Below are positions 27,001 to 37,200 of a stretch of DNA of 64,000 nt, piece after piece (within the stretch, counting starts at the first letter, position 1; each line of letters begins with the position of its first letter). The notes beneath the pieces are model-generated. The model searched no databases, was not told the origin of the DNA, and saw only the letters and a list, made by a program, of their open reading frames with translations. The position numbers were made by a program, and so were the translations under genes. The DNA is from Nematostella vectensis (lineage: Eukaryota > Cnidaria > Anthozoa > Actiniaria > Edwardsiidae), in contig NC_064046.1 in the NCBI RefSeq assembly GCF_932526225.1, positions 930,001 to 994,000 of the forward strand, given 5' to 3'.

Positions 27001-28836
27001 AGGTACCGCAGTGTCTTCTGCCATACTACGATATTCGTGACTTGACTATGTAACTTGGAAGGAAGAACACTTTTAGTAATTTCAGATTACTATAGTAACT
27101 ACATTGAAGTCGCACACCCTAAATCTACCAAATCCAAAGGCATTATCAAGGAACTGTAAGCGGTGTTTGCCAGATTTGGCATGGTGGGCCGATGGTGGGC
27201 CACAATTCGGATCGGCTGAGTTTGCTGTGTTTGCGGACCTGGTGTTTCGACCATATACTGTCATCCACGACATATGCGCAGTCAAATGGGAAAGCTGAGA
27301 ATGCCGTGAAGACCGTTGAGTGCCTGTTCATGAAGTGTAAAGACTCTGGCCAGTCGGAGTATTTGGCACTTTTGAGTTGGCGCAACACACCTGACGAGGG
27401 CATTGGTACGAGCCCAGCGCAGCGCCTCATGGGACGGCGTTGCAAAACACTGCTTCCGATAGCAGGCGCCCTCCTTCAGCTTGCTACGATACAGATGCAG
27501 ATGCTCGAGCGTTGCTAGGCACCAAACAATGCCAGCAGTATTATTATAACTGACATGCAAAACCCCACAAAGAGGTTCACCCTGGTGAGACCGTACGCAT
27601 GAAGCCACCGGGCCAGGAGCGCTGGATACCAGGGGTGTGCACCGAGAAGCTAGATAACCGGAGCTATAAGGTCAAGGTTGGTGACAGGGTATATCGGAGG
27701 AACCGAAGGCATATTCTCAAAACCAATGAGCCAGCTTTGCAAGAAACGGACACTCCGTTTCAAGAGCCCGAGGCCTCTGGAGAGGATACTCCTCCCCAGA
27801 TTGTACTTGATGAAAGCAACGAACGGGTGCGACCAGTAACCATGCCAACCGGACTAAGGAGATCAGAAAGGAGCAAACAAGTGCCGGTCTGGCATGAGGA
27901 CTATGAAGTCACAATGCGAGGGTGAACATTATATATATTATGGTTACACAGAAGTTTGATTTGTAAATGGACAATCAAGAACGGCTGATCATAATTATAG
28001 ATCTAACGACGTATTCTGTACTATGATGCCATGTATCTTTTGTTCTGTTGGGGGAAAGATGTAACGAGATGTCATACGTGACGACACGAACAATACGTAA
28101 CACAATCCCCACCACGTGATTAACTTGTGATTATCAATTATTGTACAGCCTAGAGTTATTATCTGAGAATAAAGACACACACAATAAGTCCTAGTCGCTT
28201 CATCTTGTTTCAGTAGCCATGTGAAAACAGTAAGATAACAAATCAGTACTTTTTTGATATGTACTTTAATAATAAGTACGTTATCTTACTACTAGATAAA
28301 ACATGGTTAATCAATCTTGGAATAAGTTTCACCTAGCGAATAGTCAATCCGATTTGATCCCAAATGAACTGGATGGAACGATCTGAGTTCTTTCCGGTTC
28401 GAGGTTTTTTTTAGTTCCATTTTGTTTGAGATCAGACATGCGTGCAATCGCTTGAAAGTCCGAAAGCTTGACAAGACAACAGCACAAAACAAATATACTA
28501 AAAAAATGCAGTATATGTAGCAAAACTGGAATTTAAAGAAAGCCTTAATAAAGGATGTTGTTGGCATTATCAAAAGATTTAATAAAATCTTTCTTTTTAT
28601 GAGTGATATAAGTAAGCAAGTTAAATAACTGTACCGGTTCTTTTGCTTTCTACAGATTTATCAACTAAATCAGAGACAATAAAAATTTACCAACCTCCTA
28701 AAAGAGCCTTAGAGGTGCAAAGAGACCTTGTGGCTTGTGCTTGCCATCTGCAACCCGCTCCAGCTGTGACTCTAGCGGCGGCAGGACAAACAAATCGGCT
28801 CGCCTTTGGAAGGAATCTTGCTACGGCGGCAGCCAT
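23927..28836 (-). CDS. GCSH: Glycine cleavage system H protein, mitochondrial, 5 exons
   Basis: Join of 28836-28695, 25582-25503, 25199-25136, 24893-24762 and 24027-23927, giving 172 residues (human precursor 173). GCSH carries the lipoyl arm that shuttles the aminomethyl group between the P, T and L proteins in mitochondria. Seen: Arg/Ala-rich transit peptide ([20 protein letters not shown]), [38 protein letters not shown], the lipoylation motif [13 protein letters not shown] (Lys is the lipoyl site), and the C-terminal [18 protein letters not shown]. All junctions agree in phase. The 28836 start has A at -3 and G at +4; an upstream in-frame ATG at 28902 would add 22 residues. Intron 1 contains an LTR retroelement. 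Confidence 0.96.
24762..24893 (-). CDS. GCSH: GCSH exon 4 (lipoylation site)
   Basis: Acceptor TCTCAG, donor GACG|GTAGGT, phase 1 to 1. Contains [20 protein letters not shown] with the lipoyl-accepting Lys. Confidence 0.96.
25136..25199 (-). CDS. GCSH: GCSH exon 3
   Basis: Acceptor TTTCAG, donor GAAG|GTAAAT, phase 0 to 1; [20 protein letters not shown]. Confidence 0.95.
25503..25582 (-). CDS. GCSH: GCSH exon 2
   Basis: Acceptor TTTTCAG, donor ACAG|GTAACG, phase 1 to 0; [25 protein letters not shown]. Confidence 0.95.
25702..25873 (+). repeat. 5' LTR, 172 bp
   Basis: TG...CA ends. Contains an internal duplication of ACGTGACGACATGAACAAT that the 3' LTR lacks, accounting for the 19-bp length difference. 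AATAAA near 25832. Confidence 0.9.
25956..27924 (+). pseudogene. Broken gag-pol of the LTR element
   Basis: Gag-like frame from 25956 ([20 protein letters not shown]) breaks near 26249 and resumes in another frame to 26585. A CCHC-like zinc knuckle [12 protein letters not shown] follows near 26617. Protease and most of reverse transcriptase are deleted: the next recognisable piece is an RNase H fragment ([10 protein letters not shown], about 26690). Integrase pieces follow in several frames: the first catalytic Asp region ([13 protein letters not shown], about 27070), DGGPQFGS (about 27206) and the Glu region ([13 protein letters not shown], about 27270), then a C-terminal tail to 27924. Multiple stops and shifts make it inactive. 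Confidence 0.85.
28060..28212 (+). repeat. 3' LTR, 153 bp
   Basis: Matches the 5' LTR apart from about ten substitutions and the missing 19-bp duplication. Confidence 0.9.
28695..28836 (-). CDS. GCSH: GCSH exon 1 (transit peptide)
   Basis: 47 codons plus one base. The donor implied by phase is GGAG|GTTGGT, weaker than consensus; the better-looking TTG|GTAAAT five bases on would put exon 2 out of frame. Confidence 0.88.
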
Positions 28837-28985
28837 TTTTACAGTTCTACGCGTTTTGACCGCGTGATGCGTCCGTGAACTGGGCAAGAGCTTACTGAGC
28901 ATGCGTTGATTATTCCAGAAGCGGTAAGTACTTCATGTAATCATATTAAAGTGTATCATTTTCGTGTATCCATATTATCAGATTA

Positions 28986-29690
28986 TAGTGTTATATTGTA
29001 TTGTATTTGCCTGTGTTCTCCTGTATTCTCCTGTATTTCCCTGTATTCCCCTGTAATTCCCTGTATTCTCCTGTATTTCCCTGTATTTCACTGTATTCCC
29101 CTGTATTCTCCTGTATTTCCCTGTATTCTCCTGTATTCTCCTGTATTTCCCTGTATTCTCCTGTATTTATCTGTATTCTCCTGTATTTCACTGTATTCCC
29201 CTGTATTCTCCTGTATTTCCCTGTATTCTCCTGTATTCTCCTGTATTTCCCTGTATTCTCCTGTATTTCCCTGTGTTCTCCTGTATTTTCCTGTGTTTCC
29301 CTGTAATTCCCTGTATTCTCCTGTATTTCCCTGTATTCTCCTGTATTTCCCTGTATTTTCCTGTATTCTCCTGTATTCCCCTGTATTCTCCTGTATTTCC
29401 CTGTATTCCCCTGTATTTCCCTGTATTCCCCTATATTCTCCTGTATTTCCCTGTATTCCCCTGCATTCTCCTGTATTTCCCTGTATTCCCCTGTATTCTC
29501 CTGTATTTCCCTGTGTTCTCCTGTATTTTCCTGTGTTCCCCTGTAATTCCCTGTATTCTCCTGTATTTCCCTGTATTCTCCTGTATTCCCCTGTATTTTC
29601 CTGTATTCTCCTGTATTTCCCTGTATTCTCCTGTATTTCCCTGAATTTCCCTGTATTTTCCTGTATTCTCCTGTATTTCCTTGTATTAGT
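28986..29690. repeat. CTGTATTYYC minisatellite, 10-bp unit
   Basis: About 70 copies of a 10-bp unit, mostly alternating CTGTATTCTC and CTGTATTTCC, in the interval between the divergent GCSH and SF3B3 genes. A 10-bp period keeps all frames open, producing a 300-residue open frame on plus and a 202-residue one on minus that are not genes. Confidence 0.97.
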
Positions 29691-30099
29691 AGTCACCTCA
29701 GAAGCGTGTACCTTGCCGCTGGTACATAGGTACGTGGGCTCTGGAAACGCGATTGGGTCAAAAAGTATTTTCTTTCGAATAAAAAAAAAACAGAGAATAA
29801 AAAAATAGAGAGAGGATTATAGAGTGCTTTAAGTCATAAACTAATTTATTACACATTTTACTTCCATCTTGAATGGGGAAGAAACAAAATATCCTTGCCC
29901 AAAGCTGTAGTTAATGGTACTGCTGTTTCTAAAACATACCTTGGTCCTTGTACACTTGATCATATTTGGTCGGAAAATTTTAAATAAAAAAATAAATAAC
30001 GAAGAAGATGAAAAAATTTTATTTGTGGGATGCCTGTGTAAAGCAATGAGTTCCATACATGCGCATTCTTTAGCTACCGCTGGCCACCCAAGCTAAATC

Positions 30100-30224
30100 A
30101 AGATGGCGGCGTTTTCTTGAAAAAACTTCACAAATTGCTCTGATTTCTACACGTTTCATATAATCTGGACCTACAAAGCTGTTATCTGGCACTTAAGTAA
30201 GTGTTGTCGCGAAAAATTGAAAAG
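30100..30224 (+). promoter_or_regulatory. SF3B3 5' UTR / promoter-proximal element
   Basis: AAGATGGCGGC at 30100-30110 matches the YY1-type initiator element common at housekeeping gene starts. It also opens a five-codon upstream ORF (ATG GCG GCG TTT TCT TGA). Strong donors follow at TTAA|GTAAGT (30197) and AAAAG|GTGAGT (30225), so a non-coding first exon splicing to 31059 is inferred. Confidence 0.6.
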
Positions 30225-31058
30225 GTGAGTTAATTTGGAGGTCTTTGGTTGCTCATTCTAGTCTTCGAAGCAAATTGACGTTCCACCAACGTGCGTTGCT
30301 TTGAGACGCACCAAATATACCATGCAGGAAGATATTCCCGGTTTCCTCAATGGTCGGTTGATTTTAGGCTAAGATCTTATGTGATGATGAAAGAATGCCT
30401 AAAATCGCCTCACATGGAGGCGGTGTGGTGTCGTGTTGGGCCTAACTGCTATTCACTCGCAGTCTATAAAAAACACGTGTAAACTATAAATCAAACTACT
30501 ACATTTTTAGATTTATAAACTACTATATTTATAAACTATACATTTATATACGATGGAGCTGTTAGATCATCCAAAAGCAAATATAAATCTAGTTAAAATC
30601 ATCTGAAATTATAGAAGTGAAGCTTAAATACTGTACTTGCCCTAGAGATCTTAAAAAAATTGCAAAAGCAGTTTTGACATGTTACGAGATCTCATGGCAT
30701 AAAATAGGAACATCTTCAAAAATACAGAGCTGGCCTAAACAGGACTGGCATGAAATAGGAACATCTTTACAAATACAGAACTGGCCTTAATAGGACTGGC
30801 ATATACAGGACTGATTTTCAAGATTTTGTCTGTAGCAGACAATAATAGTAGTTCCAAACTAGTGTTATTCATAAAGTTCTACTGTATTACCAAAATAAGA
30901 CTAGAACTGTTAAATACTGTCCTTAAAAGTTGCCTGTTGTAGTTCAAAGTTTGATAGTCTCAATCCTTCTAAAAATCGGTTCTTTTCAGTAAGAAAATAA
31001 TTATCAATCCAAACACCATAATTCCCTGACTCAAAGAAAGTTTCTGTGTTTATTTCAG
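30225..31058. other. SF3B3 intron in the 5' UTR
   Basis: Only a two-copy tandem repeat (about 30697-30812, ATAGGAACATCTT...TACAGA.CTGGCCT) is recognised. Confidence 0.45.
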
Positions 31059-31071
31059 CTTTTAGTGCACA

Positions 31072-31297
31072 ATGCATCTCTACGCACTGACGTTACAACG
31101 GGCCTCTGCCATCAACAACACCATTCATGGCAACTTTTCAGGCACCAAGCAGCAGGAGATTGTGGTGTCTCGCGGGAAGTTCATTGAGCTCCTGAGGACA
31201 GATCCTAACACAGGGAAGGTGTTCCCGGTGCTTGCCATTGAGATGTTCGGCATTGTGCGGGATCTTATCGCTTTTAGACTGACTGGAGGATCAAAAG
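31072..31297 (+). CDS. SF3B3: SF3B3 exon 1 (first coding)
   Basis: The exon begins at 31059 after TTTCAG (or 31066); [20 protein letters not shown] ... AFRLTGGSK, donor AAAG|GTATAC, phase 1. Confidence 0.96.
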
Positions 31298-34200
31298 GTA
31301 TACACAAATATTTATTGACTTCTGAAAATATTTTGCTTGCTTATTGGACACTAGCAATTAAAACTTTGTTTCTGTTTTTTTTTTATAGATTTTATTGTGG
31401 TTGGCAGTGACTCTGGGCGAATTGTTATCCTAGAGTACATTCCTTCCAAAAATGTTTTTGAAAAGGTGAAGAAAGTAGTTTATTGATGATTTATACAAAT
31501 GAATCTTACTATCGAATTCGAATTCCAGTTTTAGGTGTATTGTATTCATTGTTCTGATACGAGATCACGACAGTTTGGGCTTTTTGATTCTATTACTATC
31601 CAACTACATACTATGACATCTAATATAAAAAAGTGTGTGATATGAATAAAGTTCAATCACTATTTACTTTCATGAAGCTGCTGAAAAGCCATATAAATCT
31701 TTTTGCAGCAGTAGCTTCTTGTTGGCTATTGCTTTTTATTAATTGTTTTTATTTAAGAATTTACTGTTTCCAGTGTTTATAGCACATTTTTAGACCGTTT
31801 CCCTGGTCAAACTTCACAGCAATTAATAACATATTTTAATACAATCATTTGCACCATCCAGGTTCACCAGGAGACTTTTGGCAAGAGTGGATGCCGCCGT
31901 ATTGTACCTGGGCAGTATTTAGCAGCAGACCCTAAAGGGCGTGCCATTATGATTGGTAAGTGCTGTAAAAAAGACTTTACTCGATTTGACAAGAAAAAAA
32001 GGACAGACACTTAAGAGATTCAACTAATCATGTGTTATTGGCTGAATAAATATGGTTAACCTGATTTTGCGTAAGAACAAGTTGCCCTCTTAACCAAATA
32101 AGACAGACCTGAAAGTCAGTTGGTGCAAATTGTTGTCTGACATGAAAGGCAAATAATAAATCAGGGGTTTTGTCAACTTTCGTAGTAGACAGTGGAGATT
32201 GTAAAGTAGGGGGTAGAAGTTATTTTATTTTATTACTTCAAATAAAACTTAAATCATAATGATGCCATAATGATTTTGCAACGCTTGCGACAATTTCAAG
32301 TTTTCTGTAAGTTAATTTGGAATAAAAAAGGCAGTAAATTGTCTCTTCATACGTAGAAAAACTACAAATCACTCTAGGAATTTACCTTCATAACAAGCTT
32401 AAGGTATCCACATTCAATAGAAGTTCTTTAGTGAATATATCTTATAGTCTGTGGAGAATTAAAGCAAAAGAAGACATTTCTACAATCAATTCGAGTTGAG
32501 AACGACATATCAATTTGGACTAAATTATTTTACAAAATTGTTGGTCAAAACTCAGGGAATGTCTTCTTTGGAGGTTCTGTATTTCTGAAGGATTTAAAGC
32601 GTTGTGTAGAAATACAAAATGGAGTTTATTGAATGATAATGAACGAACAAAATCTCTTTACGAACATCAACAAAAGTCAGAAGCAAAACCTCGCCTCGTG
32701 CAACCATAAGCCTGTAAGGAAAACAAAGTTGGAAAATCTATTGAGGAAAAAAAATAAATATGTTATTCCCCAGCTAAGGGCTGTTTCGTATCGTGAAAAC
32801 CGTGACCTCGGCCTTGATAATACTAACCTTGGTCACAGTATTTCACGATACAGACCTCCTAGCTGGTAAATAACATTTATATGTGTGTTTTGCAGGTGCA
32901 ATAGAGAAACAGAAGCTTGTGTACATAATGAACAGAGACAGTGCCGCACGCTTGACCATCTCTTCCCCCCTTGAGGCGCACAAGTCTCATACCCTTGTGT
33001 ACCACATGGTGGGGGTGGACGCTGGGTTTGAGAACCCCATGTTTGCCTGCTTGGAGATGGATTATGAGGTATGTATTCCACATTATTATACAGCATGACA
33101 CATGACCTCATTGGTTGATTTGTGGGTCGTATATATCTGTAAGGCCTGCTTAAAACAATGTGGCACTTTGCATGAATTATTTTCACAAGCCATCTCCTTG
33201 TTTGCTTGGATCTCATAGGAACTTTTGCAGCCTCAAATTGTCCCATGTTTTTTTTTGGCACACAAGCTTGGCTATGAACACCCCAAGCCATTTGTTCTTA
33301 ACAGCTACTGTAACTACAATTATATTAATCACGTTGATTCGACATGACAGAAAAACCTGGAAAACGTGCAATTTCAGATAGAGAGAAAAGACACAATTTC
33401 TTCAGTGGCTATAGGTTCCTTGTATAACAGACTGATTTTTAAAACAAAAATAACGTGAGGCTGAAGTGCACATTTTGGCTTTTTAAGATAATTTTTCCTT
33501 GATCATCATTGCCCTGTGTATCAGCTCAGGGACGAAAAGCTCAAATTTCAATGACACTTTACAAAAAGTGGCATCAATTTAAAAAAAGTCGCACTTGATA
33601 TCTTGTTTGCTATAAGTTACTAAGTACTCAGAGGAATTCTCCACCTTGTTTGATGTGAAATGGGCTTATTGGAAGCGTCATATCAGTTGATTCTTTGTGA
33701 TGTTTGTGTTCACAGGAAGCTGATACCGATCATACAGGAGAAGCTGCTCAGACAACACAACAGACTCTAACATTCTATGAACTTGACCTTGGCCTTAACC
33801 ATGTGGTCCGAAAGTACAGCGAGCCCCTAGAGGAGCATGGAAACCTTCTGATTGCTGGTACACTACTTATGTGTCTGTCTGTCCACCTGGATTTCTGTGT
33901 CCATCTGTTCATTTGTGTCTGTAGGTTTATGTCCATCTGTCTGTTTGTCCATCTATTTGTCTGTTTGTGTCCGTCTGTCCGTCTGTCAATTTGTACTGCA
34001 TGTTTATGTCCTTTAGTATGTTTGTGTTATCTGCTTGTCTGTCCTTCTGTCTGACCATCTGTCTTTCTGTCTGTCCTATTGTTGGTTTGTCTGTCTTTTG
34101 TTACTTGTCTTTCTGTCCATCTCTCTGTTTTGCTTATTTCTGTGTCATCAATTAAGGTGGCACGCCGAGGTTGTTTTGGCTAAACAGCTTTTACTAAGTT

Positions 34201-37200
34201 CCCTATATCAGACTCATTTTCGGCTCAATTTTTGTGAATTTTTAAGTTTCCAAATTATCTTAACGAAAATACTCTCGAATTGACTATCTGAAATTTATTC
34301 TTGTGCAACACTGGTCCTCTTGCCCCTCTCACACAAGTTGCTTTAGGGTTTGGGCTTAGCATGGGGCGTAAATTCGGGGATGGATCTTTGTAGGCAAGAG
34401 TGCATTTATTTTTTCAAATATTGCAAGGACAATTTTGGCGTGAAATGAAGATTCATCAATCGCGAAGTTTGACAGGTCAGTTTTAAGCCAAAAATTCGTG
34501 TGCTTCAAGTTGGAGTATTGTTAGGTGTTACTGTAGATTTAGAAAAAAATTCATCGTGCAGATTTCGAGATTTTTATTTTAATATATAAATATTGCTTCC
34601 TTTTAACTTGCATGACAAAAAATAATTTGATTTCCAAGAAGAGTGAATCTAGCGGAATCTGATAAAGCATAGATGTATTAATAAAATCTGAAATATTAAC
34701 GAAAATCGCGCCGAAAATGAGTCTTCTGTAGGGAACATAGTATATAAGCTGTTTAGCCAAAACAACCTCGGCGTGCCACCTTTTAACAACACACTTAAAA
34801 GTGTGTGGTGCTGATGTCATGTGTCCCTTTACTATAGTGCCTGGAGGAAGTGACGGTCCGAGTGGTGTTCTAGTCTGCTCAGAGAATTATCTTACTTACA
34901 AAAACTTTGGCGATCAGCCTGATATCAGAATGCCCATCCCCAGGAGAAAGGTAAAAAACTGTTCATAGTGTTTGCTTTGGTGACATACTGTAGATTGATC
35001 CCAAAAAATCTCATAAGCAATCTCATATCAATTTCAGTATGATTTGGATGACCCGGAAAGAGGGATGCTTTTTATATGTTCAGCCACACACAAGACAAAG
35101 GTAAAGCAGTCTAGAAATGTGGACTTTATGTTTTCTTGGACATTTTCTTGTACATTATGCAGTATGTTCTCTGTAATAGTGCCATGATTATCTCTTGCAG
35201 TATCCTATAACCATTCTAGTATTCTTATGGTCACCTGCTCTTTTGCTATGATCATCTGTTCTCAGACCTTATGATCATTGTTCCTGAACTCAAAGATTTC
35301 TGTAAGATAGCTGTATGGCCAATATTTCTTTGTTTATCCCACAGTCCATGTTCTTCTTCCTGGTGCAAACGGAGCAGGGCGACATCTTCAAGATAACCCT
35401 TGAGACTGATGAAGACATGGTATGTTTTCTTTGTATTTTTGAACATTGAAAGAAAAACTACTTTAAGGAGCCTGTCCAGACAGATGACACACTGATCCTT
35501 GTTTCCTTTACTCCAGGTTACAGAAATCCGCATGAAGTATTTTGATACCGTCCCCCCAGCTGTCAGTATGTGTGTCCTCAAGACTGGCTTCCTCTTCACG
35601 GCATCAGAGTTCGGCAATCAGTAAGTAACGCACAACTGAATTAGCTTGATAAAGGCTTTCAGAAAGCAGCCATGGCCAAAATAAAGCTTTTAGTATAAAA
35701 CTTATAAAAATTGATAAGTTGTGTTGCATTAACTCTGTAATAAGAAAAATGTTTTTTGAATGCCATTGAACATTGTACTGTATATGGCTTAAATCCTACT
35801 AAAAGTGTTTTATTTTTATGCACTGCAAGGCTTTATATGTACATCTTCACCTGTGCTTTATGTGCTGCAGACTATCTGTCAGAGAGACAAACTAACACAT
35901 TTTACAATTCATACAATTATGAGTTTAAGTTATTGGGTAAGCACTGTTAATGAAGATGGCACTTCACCACCAGAACTCAACCATGAGTTCTCTTACATTA
36001 AAACATCCATGTAATATTTAAAGGCAAACTTTTGTTATGCAGCTACCTGTATCAGATTGCCCATCTCGGAGATGACGACGATGAGCTGGAGTTTTCAAGC
36101 ACGATGGAGTTGGAAGAGGGGACAACCTTCTTCTTCCAGCCACGTGGACTCAAGAACTTGGTGTTGGTGGATGAGCTGGAAAGCCTTGCCCCAATAATGA
36201 ACTGCCAGGTAATCTATTCAAGTTTTTGTTTTGTCAGGGACCTAGACATGCCGGTAGCCAGAAGTAGCCAGAAGCAGGGCGAAACTTGTTCACCCATTCA
36301 GCTTCCATTTCCTCTTTAACTAAATTACTCATTTAAATGACCTTGAGTTAAAGCCGCATTGTCACTAGTTTACTGCCGGAGGTCTGACGGAAACCTCAAC
36401 CATTAACCCTTTCACTACTGAAGCCCAATGTGTGTCACATCCTGCTGTTCCTGGAGCCTAATTAGCATTCCCCACTAATTTACACACCAAAACAAAACAT
36501 GCATGCTCAGTAGGTTTTGGAGGCAGATTGTAAAGAATAATGAACCAAAATATTGGCGTTTTTGCCACTATTGCTTAGAGCTATAATGATTTGAATTTAC
36601 AATTTCATACAAAAATTCAAATTTCGCGCCATCTTCTCTACCAATGATCTCAAATTTTGCATCATTTACAAGATTATTGTTTATCTTAGACACAAAATAT
36701 AAATAGAACATATAATAACCACATCATAGCCGAGTCCATGGACACGCTGTCTGTTTTCTTGCCCAAGGTAAACTTTGTAGTTGCACACGTAGCCGTTGTT
36801 CGCGTCGGCCGCCATCCACACTTTTATGCCGTATTTCATCGGCTTTGCAGGCATATATTGGCGAAAGCAAAGTCTTCCCTTGAAGGCAATCATTCCCTCA
36901 TCGACTGATTTGTCCTTTGAGGGCTCGTAAGCTTGCTGGATATTTTTTAAGACATCACTCAGTACTGTGCAAACTTTAAAGAGACGGTCGTAATCGGCGT
37001 CCCCATGTTGTAGCTCGTTGTTCGGATCGCTGAAGTGCAGGAATTGGGCGATCTCTTCAAACCTTGTCTTGGGAATCACGTCCTGAATCCCAAGGTTTCC
37101 AAATAGGGCGTTTTGAGACCAATAAAGGGCTTGCTGTGGCAAGGAATTAATTCCCATCACGAGCGCTACCCCAAGGAACATGCGGAGTTCGTCGGGAGTG

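Larger units (their letters stand above)
25697..28217 (+). mobile_element. Decayed Ty3/gypsy-type LTR retrotransposon with 5-bp TSD
   Basis: Two LTRs beginning TGTAACGAGATGTC and ending CTTGTTTCA flank about 2.2 kb of broken gag-pol. GTAGC is duplicated exactly outside (25697-25701 and 28213-28217). A primer-binding site TGGTGGCAGCCAG follows the 5' LTR at 25874 (complement ends in CCA, as a tRNA 3' end does). A purine tract GGGGGAAAGA precedes the 3' LTR. It lies in GCSH intron 1, antisense to the gene. Order of the surviving pieces (gag, RNase H, integrase) fits Ty3/gypsy. Confidence 0.9.

Noticed and set aside
28906-29808. 300-residue plus-strand and 202-residue minus-strand open frames
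   Set aside because: They are by-products of a 10-bp tandem repeat that stays open in all frames; no start context, splice sites or family.
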